A stretch of DNA of 64,000 nucleotides from Pseudokineococcus lusitanus (GCF_003751265.1 NZ_RJKN01000003.1:124001-188000), one strand, 5' to 3'. Shown: positions 49,283-59,013, counted from the first letter of the stretch. Notes: generated from the letters alone by a model not told the origin. Program-made: numbers and translations.

Positions 49283-50190
49283 CGGACGACCTCCCGGAAG
49301 ACCTCGGACAGGGGCGGCACGTCGGGCGCGAAGGCCCGGACGGGGCCGCGGCGCAGCGCCTCGGCGAGGACGTGCTGCTCGGCGCCCGGCTCGTCGACGC
49401 CGAAGAGCGCCCGGGGGCCGTCGACGTCGAGGACGCGGACGCCCGGGACGGCGCGGAGCCAGCCCAGGTCGCCGCCGTCGGCGGACGAGCCGGGGTCCAC
49501 CTCGAGGCGGACGCGCTCGCCGCCGCGGGCGCGGAGCTCCGCGACCGTCCCGGCGGCGACGCGACGGCCCTGCGCGAGGACGACGACGTCGTCGCACAAC
49601 CGCTCGACGAGGTCGAGCTGGTGGGAGGAGAAGAGGACGGGCACCCCGCGGGCGACCTCCTCGCGCAGGAGCCCGGCCATGGCGTCGACCGCGAGCGGGT
49701 CGAGGCCGCTGAAGGGCTCGTCGAGCACGAGCGCCGTCGGGCCGTGGACGAGCGCGGCCGCGACCTGCACCCGCTGCTGGTTGCCGAGCGAGAGGCTCTC
49801 GAGCTTGTCGTCGGCCCGCCCGGCCAGGTCGAGCCGCCCCAGCAGCTGCTCCACGGACGTCCGGGCGGCCGCGGCCGCCATGCCGTGCAGCCGCCCGAGG
49901 TGGACGAGCTGCTCGGCCACCCGCTGCTTCGGGTAGAGCCCTCGCTCCTCCGGCATGTAGCCGACGTCGCGCCGGTCGGCCGCCGTCATGGGACGCCCGT
50001 CCCACAGCACCTCGCCGGCGCTCGGCGCCAGCACGCCGAGGAGGATCCGCATCGTCGTCGTCTTGCCCGCGCCGTTCGCGCCGACGAAACCGGTCATGCG
50101 CCCGGCGCGTACGTCGAGGTCCACCCCGTCGAGCACGGTCGCGTCGCCGAACCGCCGGGTCAGGCCCCTGGCCTGGAGCACCGCCTGCAC
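49279..50190 (-). CDS. ABC transporter ATP-binding protein
   Basis: A 303-residue ATPase with Walker A GFVGANGAGKTTTMRIL, Q-loop region VGYMPEERGLYPKQ, signature SLSLGNQQRVQVAAAL (LSxGxxQ form), Walker B TALVLDEPFSGLDPLA, and the switch His in LFSSHQLDLVERLCD. The C-terminal DUF4162-type tail is usual for drug or Na+ exporters. GAGGAGG precedes the GTG. It forms an exporter with the permease downstream; the two-component genes lie 150 bases upstream on the same strand and may control it. Confidence 0.95.
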   Translation of the reverse strand: MQAVLQARGLTRRFGDATVLDGVDLDVRAGRMTGFVGANGAGKTTTMRILLGVLAPSAGEVLWDGRPMTAADRRDVGYMPEERGLYPKQRVAEQLVHLGRLHGMAAAAARTSVEQLLGRLDLAGRADDKLESLSLGNQQRVQVAAALVHGPTALVLDEPFSGLDPLAVDAMAGLLREEVARGVPVLFSSHQLDLVERLCDDVVVLAQGRRVAAGTVAELRARGGERVRLEVDPGSSADGGDLGWLRAVPGVRVLDVDGPRALFGVDEPGAEQHVLAEALRRGPVRAFAPDVPPLSEVFREVVR

Positions 50191-50342
50191 GCGTGCCTCC
50201 TCCTCGTCGCCCTCCGCGGGGCCCGGACCGGCCCGCTCCCCGGGACGCTAGGAGCAGCAGCGCCCCCCGCGCGTCCGCCACGACGCCGACAGGCTTCTCC
50301 GCCGTGCGGCGGACGGGGCCGCCCCGGGGGTCGGACGGGGGG

Positions 50343-51020
50343 TCAGCCGCCGTCGTCGCCGGGGCGGACGAGGCCGCTCTCGTAGGCGAGGACGACGGCC
50401 TGCACCCGGTCCCGGACGCCGAGCTTGAGCAGCACCCGCGAGACGTGCGTCTTGACGGTCGCCTCGCCGAGGAAGAGCTCCGCGGCGATCTCGGCGTTCG
50501 ACAGGCCCCGCGCCAGGAGGACGAGGACGCCCCGCTCGCGCTCGGTGAGGTCGGCCAGCAGCTCGGGCCGGAAGGCCGCGCCGGACGGCGCCGCGAAGCG
50601 CTCCACGACCCGGCGCGTCACCTCCGGCGCGAGGAGCGCGTGCCCGCGGGCCACCGCCCGGACGGCGGCCACGAGGTCGTCGGGGTCGGCGTTCTTGAGG
50701 AGGAAGCCGGAGGCGCCGGCGCGCAGGGCGGCGAACAGGTGCTCGTCGCTGTCGAAGGTCGTGAGGACGACGACCCGGCCGGTGCCCGCGGCGACGACCC
50801 GGGCCGTCGCGGCGATGCCGTCGAGGCCGGGCATCTGGACGTCCATGAGGACGACATCGGGCCGCAGCCGCGCCGCCTCGGCGACGCCGTGGGCCCCGTC
50901 GGCGGCCTCGCCGACGACCTCGAGGTCGGGCTCCACCTCGAGGATCATCCGGAAGCCGCCGCGCACGAGCGCCTGGTCGTCGACGAGCAGGACGCGGGTG
51001 GTCCCGGCGTCGGCGCTCAC
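50343..51020 (-). CDS. NarL/LuxR-family response regulator
   Basis: A 225-residue regulator. The receiver domain has TRVLLVDDQALVRGGFRMIL (acidic pair), phosphoacceptor Asp in PDVVLMDVQMPGLDGIAATA, Thr in VVVLTTFDSDEHLF, and Lys in GASGFLLKNADPDDL. The LuxR helix-turn-helix (LTERERGVLVLLARGLSNAE, LFLGEATVKTHVSRVLLKLG) is at the end. The start overlaps the kinase stop (GTGA). Confidence 0.95.
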   Translation of the reverse strand: MSADAGTTRVLLVDDQALVRGGFRMILEVEPDLEVVGEAADGAHGVAEAARLRPDVVLMDVQMPGLDGIAATARVVAAGTGRVVVLTTFDSDEHLFAALRAGASGFLLKNADPDDLVAAVRAVARGHALLAPEVTRRVVERFAAPSGAAFRPELLADLTERERGVLVLLARGLSNAEIAAELFLGEATVKTHVSRVLLKLGVRDRVQAVVLAYESGLVRPGDDGG

Positions 51021-52417
51021 GCGGGCACCCCGGGACGGGCGGCGGCGTCGCCGACGGCCCGGTCGACCGGACCGGCGGCGCGGACGAGCGGGTAGCGCGC
51101 GAGCACCCGGTAGCCGCCGCCGGGCCGTCGCCCGGTCTCCACGGCGCCGCCGACGAGCGCCGCCCGCTCGGCCATGCCGCGGTGCCCGAGCCCCGAGCCG
51201 GAGGTGCCGGTGCGGGCGGGGCCGTCGTCGACGACCTCCACCTCCACGTGCCCGGGCGTGGCGCCGTCGGCGGCCACCCACCGCACGACCACGCGGGCGC
51301 CGGCCGCGGCGGAGTGCCGGACGACGTTGGCGAGCGCCTCCTGGACGAGCCGGTGCACGGTCGTCCCGGTCGTCGCCGGCAGCGTCGCCGGCGTCCCGAC
51401 CACCGCGAGCCGGACGTCGAGGCCGCGGGCGCGCACCTCCTCGACGAGGGCCGGGAGGTCCTGCGCCGACGGCTGCGGCCGCTCCGGGGCCGGGGCCGGC
51501 CCGTCGCCCGCCCGGGCGCCCTCGCCGGGGTCGCGCAGGACCCCCAGCAGGTCGCGCATCTCGGCGACGGCGTCCCGGCTGGACCCCTCGACCTGCCGCA
51601 GGGCGCCCGTCGCCCGGGCCAGCGCCGCCTCGTCGGCCGGCCCGCGCTCGAGGACACGTCGGGCCGCGGCGGCCTGCACGCCCGTCGTGCTGACGTGGTG
51701 GGCGACGACGTCGTGCAGCTCGCGGGCGATGCGCAGGCGCTCGGCCACGACGGCGGCCCGGGCGGTGCGCCCCTGCTCCCGGCGCAGCTCCGCGGCGGTG
51801 CGGGCGAGAGCGTCGCGGTCCCGCGCCGCGCGCCACAGCGCCCGCCCGCCGAGGAGCGCCCCGGCGAAGTAGAGGACGTTGATGAGCGCGGTGAGCCCGA
51901 CGAGCGCGGACGACGTCGCGGGCACGTCGGCGGGCAGGAGCACCACGCGCAGGAGGTACCAGCCCGCCATCGCGACGAGCACGACGACCCACACGCCCGC
52001 GAGCCGCCGCCGGTCGCGGGCCCACGCCGTCCCCGAGAGGAGGACGAGGAAGAGCGTGAGGTTGAGGGTGAAGGTCGAGGCCGAGGCGGGGTACCGCTCC
52101 CCCAGGCCGATGAAGGCGCCGGCCGAGACGACCATCGCCGTGAGGGGCAGGCGTCGCCGCACGGCCAGCGGCAGCGCGACGAGGACGGTCCACGCGACGT
52201 CCTCGACGCGGCCGGGCACCTCCTGGGGCAGCTGCGCCGCCATCCCCGCCACGGCCCGGGTCAGCTCGAGGCCGAGGACGCAGGCGAGGACGGCGACGGC
52301 CGCGTACCCGGCGTCGACGAGGAGCCCGCGGCGGCCGGGGGCGGGGCGCACCCATGCGGCGGCCGCGGGCGCCCCCGGGGGGACGTCCGCGGCCGGTGCC
52401 GCCGCGGGCCGCGCCAC
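51017..52417 (-). CDS. NarL-type sensor histidine kinase (HisKA_3)
   Basis: A 466-residue membrane kinase. Four or five N-terminal membrane helices (about 30-200, DUF7134-like) form the sensor. A coiled linker (DALARTAAELRREQGRTARA) leads to the phospho-His in AERLRIARELHDVVAHHVST, then the HATPase domain with HRLVQEALANVVRHSAAAGA, VEVVDDGPA and GSGLGHRGMAERAALVGG. No ligand can be inferred. The GTG at 52417 has TGAGG six bases before it. It pairs with the response regulator and perhaps the ABC exporter. Confidence 0.92.
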   Translation of the reverse strand: MARPAAAPAADVPPGAPAAAAWVRPAPGRRGLLVDAGYAAVAVLACVLGLELTRAVAGMAAQLPQEVPGRVEDVAWTVLVALPLAVRRRLPLTAMVVSAGAFIGLGERYPASASTFTLNLTLFLVLLSGTAWARDRRRLAGVWVVVLVAMAGWYLLRVVLLPADVPATSSALVGLTALINVLYFAGALLGGRALWRAARDRDALARTAAELRREQGRTARAAVVAERLRIARELHDVVAHHVSTTGVQAAAARRVLERGPADEAALARATGALRQVEGSSRDAVAEMRDLLGVLRDPGEGARAGDGPAPAPERPQPSAQDLPALVEEVRARGLDVRLAVVGTPATLPATTGTTVHRLVQEALANVVRHSAAAGARVVVRWVAADGATPGHVEVEVVDDGPARTGTSGSGLGHRGMAERAALVGGAVETGRRPGGGYRVLARYPLVRAAGPVDRAVGDAAARPGVPA

Positions 52418-52425
52418 GCCGGGCC

Positions 52426-53661
52426 TCAGGCGAGCAGCGCGTCGACGAAGGCGCGGGGCTCGAAGGGCGCCAGGTCGTCGGCGCCCTCCCCGAGCCCGAC
52501 GAGCTTGACCGGCACGCCGAGCTGGCGCTGCACGGCGACGACGATCCCGCCCTTGGCGGTGCCGTCGAGCTTGGTGAGGACGATGCCCGTCACCTGCACG
52601 ACCTCGGAGAAGACCTTGGCCTGCTGCAGGCCGTTCTGGCCGGTCGTCGCGTCGAGGACGAGGAGGACCTCGTCGACGCCCCCGGCGCCGTCGAGCGCCT
52701 TCTCCGCGACGCGCTTGACCTTGCCGAGCTCGTCCATGAGCCCGGCCTTGTTCTGCAGCCGGCCCGCCGTGTCGAGGAGGACGACGTCGACCTCGCCCTC
52801 GCGGCCCGCGCGGACGGCGTCGAAGGCCACCGAGGCCGGGTCGGCGGAGTCCCCGGGGGCGCGGACGGTCGGGACGCCGACGCGCTCGCCCCACGTCTGC
52901 AGCTGGTCGGCCGCGGCGGCGCGGAAGGTGTCGGCCGCGCCGAGCAGCACGTCCTTGTCCTCGGCGACCAGCACGCGGGCGAGCTTGCCGACGGTCGTCG
53001 TCTTGCCCGTCCCGTTGACGCCGACGACGAGGACGACCGCGGGACGGCCGTCGTGCGGGGTCACCGCGAGGGAGCGGTCGACGTCCTCGCCGACGACGGC
53101 GAGCAGCTCCTCGGCGAGGAGCTCGCGGACGGCGTCGGCGTCGCGGGTGCCGAGGACGCGGACGCGCTCCCGGAGGCGCTCGACGAGCTCCTCGGTGGGG
53201 CCGGCGCCGAGGTCGGCGAGCAGGAGGGTGTCCTCGACCTCCTCCCACGTCGCCTCGTCGACGCGCTCGCGCGAGAGCAGGGCGAGCAGGCCCTGGCCGA
53301 GGGCGGTGTTGGAGCGGGAGAGCCGCTCGCGGAGGCGGACGAGGCGGCCGGCCGCGGGGGCCGGGCGGTCGAGGTCGGGGCCCGAGGCCTCCGCCACGAC
53401 GTCGGCCGGCGGCAGCGGCGTCTCGGAGGCGTCGACGGCGTCGAGCGGGGGGAGCTGCTCGACGGTGCGGGTGGCGCTGTCGCGCGGGTCCTGGGCGTCG
53501 TCGCCGACGCCGGGCGCGTAGTCCAGGCCCGGCCGCGGCCGCGGGGGCGGCAGCTCCTCGACGTCCTTGCCGCGCGCCCGGCGCACGAGGGCGAGGGCGC
53601 CGCCGCCGATGACGACCAGCGCGGCGACCGCGATCCCGATGATCAGCTCGATGGCTTCCAC
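52426..53661 (-). CDS. ftsY: Signal recognition particle receptor FtsY
   Basis: FtsY receives Ffh-ribosome complexes at the membrane. The 411-residue protein starts with a membrane helix (about 5-27), an unusual but common actinobacterial feature, then an acidic Pro-rich linker, the N domain (from about 110) and the G domain: VVLVVGVNGTGKTTTVGKLA, AADTFRAAAADQL, VVLLDTAGRLQNKAGLMDEL, VLDATTGQNGLQQAK, LTKLDGTAKGGIVV and LVGLGEGADDLAPF. GGAGGATC precedes the GTG. It is nine bases upstream of the kinase gene. Confidence 0.97.
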   Translation of the reverse strand: MEAIELIIGIAVAALVVIGGGALALVRRARGKDVEELPPPRPRPGLDYAPGVGDDAQDPRDSATRTVEQLPPLDAVDASETPLPPADVVAEASGPDLDRPAPAAGRLVRLRERLSRSNTALGQGLLALLSRERVDEATWEEVEDTLLLADLGAGPTEELVERLRERVRVLGTRDADAVRELLAEELLAVVGEDVDRSLAVTPHDGRPAVVLVVGVNGTGKTTTVGKLARVLVAEDKDVLLGAADTFRAAAADQLQTWGERVGVPTVRAPGDSADPASVAFDAVRAGREGEVDVVLLDTAGRLQNKAGLMDELGKVKRVAEKALDGAGGVDEVLLVLDATTGQNGLQQAKVFSEVVQVTGIVLTKLDGTAKGGIVVAVQRQLGVPVKLVGLGEGADDLAPFEPRAFVDALLA

Positions 53662-53700
53662 GGGCCGATCCTCCCAGACGGGCGCCGCCCGTCCCGCGCC

Positions 53701-54072
53701 TCAGCCGGCGAGGCGGTCGCCCTCCCCGGCGGCGTCCCCGCCGCCCGCCGGCGGACGTCCCGACGCCGCCCGGCGGGCCGCCGCCCGCCGACGCGCCTCG
53801 GCCGCCAGCCGGCCCGAGCGCTCGGCGGCGCGGTCGAGGACGGGCGCCGCGACGTCGAGCGCCCGGTCGGCGGCGGAGGTCGCCGAGCGCCGGGCCCGCT
53901 CCCCCGCGGCCTCGACCCGGGTCATGCCGGCGTCGACCGCCCGGCCCGTCCGGTCGTCGTCCCGGCGCCGCTGCGACATCGGCCCCCACGCCGCCACGGC
54001 GACGACGACGAGCCCCACGACGACGGCGAAGAGCATGTACGCGAGCACCACGGCCAACCCACCCCACGTCAT
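53701..54072 (-). CDS. Small single-helix membrane protein, unknown function
   Basis: A 123-residue protein with one membrane helix (AVVLAYMLFAVVVGLVVVAV, about 7-27) and a long basic, Ala/Arg-rich cytoplasmic helix (ERARRSATSAADRALDVAAP and more) likely to form a coiled coil. No family was recognised. The ATG at 54072 was taken because GACGCT lies six bases before it; ATGs at 54090 and further upstream are alternatives. It stands between smc and ftsY. Confidence 0.55.
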   Translation of the reverse strand: MTWGGLAVVLAYMLFAVVVGLVVVAVAAWGPMSQRRRDDDRTGRAVDAGMTRVEAAGERARRSATSAADRALDVAAPVLDRAAERSGRLAAEARRRAAARRAASGRPPAGGGDAAGEGDRLAG

Positions 54073-54198
54073 GCACGAAGCGTCACCCATGGACGACGTT
54101 CCGTCATGGCGGCGGGGCCCGTCCCGGCGTGTCGTCATCGAGTCGAGACGTCCCCGACACCTCGCGGCCACGTGCCCGCCGGGGCGGGGGCGCCGGGG

Positions 54199-57100
54199 TC
54201 AGGCGGGCGCGACCTCGCGGAGGCGCTGGCTGACGACGGTCGTCACGCCGTCGCCGCGCATCGTCACGCCGTAGAGGGCGTCCGCGACCTCCATCGTCCG
54301 CTTCTGGTGGGTGATGACGAGGAGCTGGCTCGAGGCCCGCAGCTCCTCCAGCACGCCGAGGAGGCGGCCGAGGTTCGTGTCGTCGAGCGCGGCCTCGACC
54401 TCGTCGAGGACGTAGAAGGGGCTCGGGCGCGCGGTGAAGATGGCCACGAGGAAGGCGACGGCGGCCAACGAGCGCTCGCCGCCCGACAGCAGCTGCAGGC
54501 GCTTGACGCGCTTCCCGGCGGGACGGGCCTCGACGTCGATGCCCGTCGTCAGCATGTCGTCCGGGTCGGTGAGCACGAGCCGCCCCTCGCCGCCGGGGAA
54601 GAGCCGGGAGAAGACGTGCTCGAACGCGGCCGCCACGTCGGCGTAGGCCTCGGCGAAGACCCGCTGCACGCGGGCGTCCACCTCGGCGACGATCGCGAGG
54701 AGGTCCTGCCGCGAGCGCGTGAGGTCGTCGAGCTGCTCGACGAGGAAGGCGTGACGCTCCTCGAGCGCCGCGAACTCCTCCAGGGCCAGCGGGTTGACCC
54801 GTCCGAGCCGGGCGAGCGCCCGCTCGGCCTTGCGGAGGCGGTCCTCCTGCTCGGCGCGGACGTACGGACGCGTCTCGACCGGGGGCTCGTCGGCCTCGTC
54901 GGTCCCGTCCGTCGTGGCGGGGGGCTCCCCGTCCGCGGCCTCCCCGCCGTCCGTCACGGCACGGGCGGGCGGCGCGGTGTCGGGCACGACGACGGGCACG
55001 GGCACGTGGGGGCCCATCTCGTCGACGAGCGTCGTCGCGTCGGTGCCGAGCTCGGCGAGCGAGCGCTCCTCGAGCTGCTCCAGGCGCAGCCGCTGCTGGG
55101 CCCGGGCCACCTCGTCGCGGTGCACCTCGTCGGTGAGCTGCGCCAGCTCGGCGGCCAGCTCCTCCCGGCGGCGGCGGGCGTCCGCGGAGGTGGCCGCCCG
55201 CTCCTCGCGGGCCGCACGGGCCGCGGCGCGCGCGTCCGTGGCGACGGCGAGCGCCGTCGCGCAGCGCTCGAGGGCCGCGCGGGCGACCTCCTCGACGGCC
55301 GCGGCCACGGCGGCGTCACGGCGCCGCACCTGCTCGCGCTCGGCCGTGCGGCGGCGGGCCTCCTCCTCGCGACGCCGGGTGCGCTCGGCGGCCTCGACGC
55401 GGCCGGCGACGCCCCGCGCGCGCTCCTCGCCCGTGCGCAGGGCGAGCCGCGCCTCGGTCTCGGCGGCCCGGGCGGCGCGCGCGGCGGCGGCCAGCTCCTC
55501 GCGGCGCGCCTGGGCGGCCTCGGCGGTGGCCCCCTCGTCCCCGTCGTCCTCGCCCCCGGCGCCGGACGCGACGGCCGCCTCGGCCTCCGCGTGGCGGGCG
55601 GTCAGCTCGGCGAGCTGGGTCTCGTCGCGGTCGACGCCCTCGCGGGCCGCGGCCAGCGAGCGCTCGAGCCGCTCGGCCTCGGCCGTCGCGGAGCGCGCGG
55701 CGGCGCCGAGGGCGCCCAGCCGCTCGGCCACGGCCGCGAGGCGGGCGTCGGACTCGTGGAGGCGCTCGAGCGTCGCGGCGACGGCGTCGGCCGCCTCCTC
55801 GCGCCGTCCCGCCGCGGCCTGCCGGGCGAAGCGCGCCCGCTCGCCGCGGGCCACGGCGTCCTCGAGCGCCGCCCGGGCCTCGTCCGCCGCGGCCTGCACC
55901 TGGAGCAGCCCCGCGCCGTCGGACGACCCGCCGCGGGCGCCGGTGCGCGAGAGCCGGTCCCCGTCGGCGGTGACGACGACGAGGTCGCGGGCGGCCGGGT
56001 CGTCCGCGGTGCGCGCGAGCACCGCCCGCGCGGCGCCGAGGCCGTCGACGACGACGACGTCCGCCAGCAGCACGGCCACGGCCGCCCGGACCGACGGCTG
56101 CGCGGTGACGACGTCGAGCGCGGCGACCGGGGCGGTCCCCTCGGTGCCGGCCGCGAGGGCCGCGGCGACGGCGGGCGAGCGCGCGCCGTCGACCTCCTCC
56201 CCGGCGACGAGCAGGGACGCCGTGCCGGCGTCGTCCTCGCGCAGCAGCCGCAGCGCGTCGACGGCGACGCCGAGGCTCTCGACGGCCACGCCCTCGGCGG
56301 CCCCGCGCAGGGCCGCGGCGACGGCGGCCTCGTGCCCGGGCCGGACGGCGAGCAGCTCGGTCACCGGGCCGAGGACGCCCGGCAGCCGCCCCCCCGCCTC
56401 GAGGAGCGCGCCGGAGCCGTCCTTGCGGGCGAGGCCCAGCTCCAGCGCCTCGACGCGGGCGGCGGCGCTGCTGCGGTCGCGCTCGGCGGAGCGCTCGTCC
56501 TCGCGGGCCTCCTCGAGGGCGGCGTCGACGGCGGCCAGCGCCTCGGCGGCCTGCTCGTGGGCGTCGTCGAGGCCCTCCTCGCCCTCCTCGACGTCGGCGA
56601 CCTGCGTCTCGAGGTGCGCGTGCTCGCGCTCGGCGTCCCGGCCACGGGCGCGGGCCCCGTCGAGGGAGTGCTGCAGGCGACCCACCTCGGCGAGCCCGGC
56701 GTCGCGGCGGCTGCGGCGTGCGGCGACGGAGCCGGCGAGGCGGGCCAGCTCCTCGCGGCGGTCCGCGGCGGCCCGGGCGAGGTCGGCGACGCGGCGCTCG
56801 GCCGCGAGCAGCGCCTCCTCGGCACCCGCCCGCTCGGCCTCCGCGGCGCGCAGGGCGGCGCGCGCGTCGGCCACCTCGGCGTCGAGGCCCGCGGCCTGCG
56901 CCCGCAGGCGCTCGACCTGGGCGCCGAGCTCGGCCGGGTCGGGCCCGGACGGCGCCTCCGCGGGCGCGCCGAGCAGGCGGCGTCGCTCGGCGGCGAGGTC
57001 GGCCGTGCCGCGCAGCTGCTCGCGCACCGACTGGAGCCGGGGCAGCACCTCCTCGGCGGCGGCGAGCGCCGGGGCGGCCGCGGCGTCGGCGGCCTCGACC

Positions 57101-57930
57101 TCGGCCAGCTCCTGCCGGGCCGCGGCGAGCGCGGCCTCGACCTGGGCGCGCCGCTCCCGCAGGGCGGTGTCGTCGACGGCGCCCGAGTCGAGGACCGCCC
57201 GGACCTGCGCGAGGTCGTCGGCGAGCAGTCGCGCCCGCGCGTCCCGCGCCTCGAGCTGGACGGTGCGCGCGGTCCGCGCGGCCTGGGCCTGCCGGCCGAG
57301 GGGTCCGAGCTGGCGGCGCACCTCGGCGGTGAGGTCCTGCAGCCGCGCGAGGTTGGCCTGCATCGCGTCGATCTTGCGGAGGGCCTTCTCCTTGCGGCGC
57401 CGGTGCTTGAGGACGCCGGCCGCCTCCTCGACGAAGCCGCGCCGGTCCTCCGGCGTGGCCTGCAGGACGGCGTCGAGCTGCCCCTGCCCGACGATGACGT
57501 GCATCTCCCGGCCGATCCCGCTGTCGGACAGCAGCTCCTGGACGTCGAGCAGCCGGGCAGGAGTCCCGTTGACGGCGTACTCGCTGCCGCCGCTGCGGAA
57601 CATCGTCCGCGAGATGGTGACCTCGGTGTAGTCCAGCGGCAGCGCGCCGTCGGTGTTGTCGATGGTGAGCTGGACCTCGGCCCGCCCCAGCGGCGGCCGC
57701 CCGGGGGCGCCGTCCTTGCCGGCCGTGCCCGCGAAGATGACGTCCTGCATCGAGCCGCCGCGCAGCGTCTTCGCGCCCTGCTCGCCCATGACCCAGGCGA
57801 GGGCGTCGACGACGTTGCTCTTGCCGGACCCGTTGGGCCCGACGACGCACGTGATGCCCGGCTCCAGGCGCAGCGTCGTCGTCGACGCGAAGGACTTGAA
57901 GCCCTTCATGACGAGCGTCTTGAGGTGCAC
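54199..57930 (-). CDS. smc: Chromosome segregation protein SMC
   Basis: SMC forms the condensin ring with ScpA and ScpB. The 1243-residue protein has the N-terminal ATPase half (LVMKGFKSFASTTTLRLEPG, Walker A GPNGSGKSNVVDALAWVMG near 31), a coiled coil rich in Glu, Ala and Arg (about 170-510), the hinge (about 515-670, PGVLGPVTELLAV), the return coiled coil, and the C-terminal half with signature LLSGGERSLAAVAFLVAIF (about 1148) and Walker B PFYVLDEVEAALDD. GGGAGGA precedes the GTG. Length and plan are normal. scpA and scpB are not in the window. Confidence 0.97.
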   Translation of the reverse strand: MHLKTLVMKGFKSFASTTTLRLEPGITCVVGPNGSGKSNVVDALAWVMGEQGAKTLRGGSMQDVIFAGTAGKDGAPGRPPLGRAEVQLTIDNTDGALPLDYTEVTISRTMFRSGGSEYAVNGTPARLLDVQELLSDSGIGREMHVIVGQGQLDAVLQATPEDRRGFVEEAAGVLKHRRRKEKALRKIDAMQANLARLQDLTAEVRRQLGPLGRQAQAARTARTVQLEARDARARLLADDLAQVRAVLDSGAVDDTALRERRAQVEAALAAARQELAEVEAADAAAAPALAAAEEVLPRLQSVREQLRGTADLAAERRRLLGAPAEAPSGPDPAELGAQVERLRAQAAGLDAEVADARAALRAAEAERAGAEEALLAAERRVADLARAAADRREELARLAGSVAARRSRRDAGLAEVGRLQHSLDGARARGRDAEREHAHLETQVADVEEGEEGLDDAHEQAAEALAAVDAALEEAREDERSAERDRSSAAARVEALELGLARKDGSGALLEAGGRLPGVLGPVTELLAVRPGHEAAVAAALRGAAEGVAVESLGVAVDALRLLREDDAGTASLLVAGEEVDGARSPAVAAALAAGTEGTAPVAALDVVTAQPSVRAAVAVLLADVVVVDGLGAARAVLARTADDPAARDLVVVTADGDRLSRTGARGGSSDGAGLLQVQAAADEARAALEDAVARGERARFARQAAAGRREEAADAVAATLERLHESDARLAAVAERLGALGAAARSATAEAERLERSLAAAREGVDRDETQLAELTARHAEAEAAVASGAGGEDDGDEGATAEAAQARREELAAAARAARAAETEARLALRTGEERARGVAGRVEAAERTRRREEEARRRTAEREQVRRRDAAVAAAVEEVARAALERCATALAVATDARAAARAAREERAATSADARRRREELAAELAQLTDEVHRDEVARAQQRLRLEQLEERSLAELGTDATTLVDEMGPHVPVPVVVPDTAPPARAVTDGGEAADGEPPATTDGTDEADEPPVETRPYVRAEQEDRLRKAERALARLGRVNPLALEEFAALEERHAFLVEQLDDLTRSRQDLLAIVAEVDARVQRVFAEAYADVAAAFEHVFSRLFPGGEGRLVLTDPDDMLTTGIDVEARPAGKRVKRLQLLSGGERSLAAVAFLVAIFTARPSPFYVLDEVEAALDDTNLGRLLGVLEELRASSQLLVITHQKRTMEVADALYGVTMRGDGVTTVVSQRLREVAPA

Positions 57931-58003
57931 CGCCGTCCTCCCTCTCGCCGCCCGTGCGCCGCGGACCCTACCCGCCGCCCCCTGCCCGGCCGTGGCACCG
58001 AGC

Positions 58004-58045
58004 CTCTGCACGGGCGGCGGGATGCATCCCGCCGCCCGTGCAGAG
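58004..58045. repeat. 42-bp perfect palindrome (left copy), upstream of the DUF559-type gene
   Basis: Two 21-base arms with no loop, starting CTCTGCACGGGCGGCGGGAT. It lies in the divergent gap between smc and the DUF559-type gene, so neither neighbour needs a terminator here. The copy at 59016 differs at few positions. Confidence 0.9.
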
Positions 58046-58104
58046 CCTTCCGTCGTCCACAGGGGCACCGGCACGGGCTGCCGCGGCCGGGCACGCTCGG
58101 CGCC

Positions 58105-59013
58105 GTGCGACGGCGTCCTCTCCCCGCGACGCTCGTGCGGCGTGCGCGGGACCAGGCGGGGTGCCTCTCGAGGCCGCAGCTGCGGGCCCACGGCGTCGAC
58201 GCGGACGCCGAGCGCCTGCGCGTGGAGAGCGGCAGGTGGCAGCGCGTCGGCCCGTGCGTGGTCGTCCTGCACGGGGGGCCGCTCGGACGCGAGGCACGGC
58301 TGTGGGCGGCCGTGCTGACGACGCCGGCGGCGGCCCTCGGCGCGTGGACGGCCCTGGAGGTCCACGGCCTCCGGGGGTGGGAGCGGGACCTCGTCCACCT
58401 CGTCGCCGACGCGGGACGGGGACGACGCCGGGCGCCCGGCACCCGCCTGTCCACGACCACCCGCCCCGCGGTCGTCCGGCTCCGCCGGGGGCTGCCCGTC
58501 CACGACGTCCCCCGGGCCGCCGTCGACGCCGCCGGCTCCTGCTCCACGGTGCGGGCCGCCGGAGGGCTCGTCGCCGCCGTCGTGCAGCAGCGGCTCACGA
58601 CGACGGACCGGCTGCGGGCCGAGCTCTCCGCCGCGGGGCCGGTCCGGCACCGCGCCGCGCTCCGCTCGGTCCTCGAGGACGTCGCCGGCGGGGCGGGGTC
58701 GCTCGCCGAGGTCGACCTGGCCGTGCTCTGCCGTCGGGCGGGCCTGCCCGTGCCCCTGCGGCAGGCGGTGCGGGAGGACGCCACCGGCCGCCGTCGCTAC
58801 CTCGACGCGGAGTGGCGGCGACCGGACGGCCGGCGTGTGCTGCTCGAGGTCGACGGCGTCGGTCACCTCGAGCAGTCGCAGTGGTACGACGACCTCCTCC
58901 GCGCCGCCGAGGTGTCGGTGCCCGGCGAGGTGGTGCTGCGGCTCCCCGCCCGCGCCCTCCGCGCCGAGCCGGCGCGGGTCGTCGCGCTGCTCCGTCGCCA
59001 CCTCGTGCCGTGA
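58105..59013 (+). CDS. DUF559-type (PD-(D/E)XK-like) protein with AbiEi-like N-terminus
   Basis: The 302-residue protein begins with a winged-helix-like part (ATLVRRARDQAGCLSRPQLR), as in AbiEi-type antitoxin domains, and a middle region ALGAWTALEVHGLRGWERDL. The C-terminal domain, RRRYLDAEWRRPDGRRVLLE followed by VDGVGHLEQSQW, matches DUF559: Asp in LDAEW, then Glu-Val-Asp-Gly and His, the PD-(D/E)XK nuclease pattern related to Vsr. Such proteins are frequent, patchily spread, and uncharacterised in Actinobacteria. The GTG start follows CACGCT at seven bases; there is no Shine-Dalgarno. It is bracketed by two near-identical palindromes, a strong sign of a mobile or exchangeable unit. Confidence 0.78.
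   Translation: MRRRPLPATLVRRARDQAGCLSRPQLRAHGVDADAERLRVESGRWQRVGPCVVVLHGGPLGREARLWAAVLTTPAAALGAWTALEVHGLRGWERDLVHLVADAGRGRRRAPGTRLSTTTRPAVVRLRRGLPVHDVPRAAVDAAGSCSTVRAAGGLVAAVVQQRLTTTDRLRAELSAAGPVRHRAALRSVLEDVAGGAGSLAEVDLAVLCRRAGLPVPLRQAVREDATGRRRYLDAEWRRPDGRRVLLEVDGVGHLEQSQWYDDLLRAAEVSVPGEVVLRLPARALRAEPARVVALLRRHLVP

Noticed and set aside
52354-58104. A continuous plus-strand open frame of more than 1900 codons antisense to the kinase, ftsY and smc
   Set aside because: In 75% GC DNA stop codons are rare, and long antisense frames mirror real genes. Its product is low-complexity Arg/Ala/Gly/Asp, and the minus strand holds clear ftsY and smc motifs. Only the last 303 codons (58105-59013) are a real gene.
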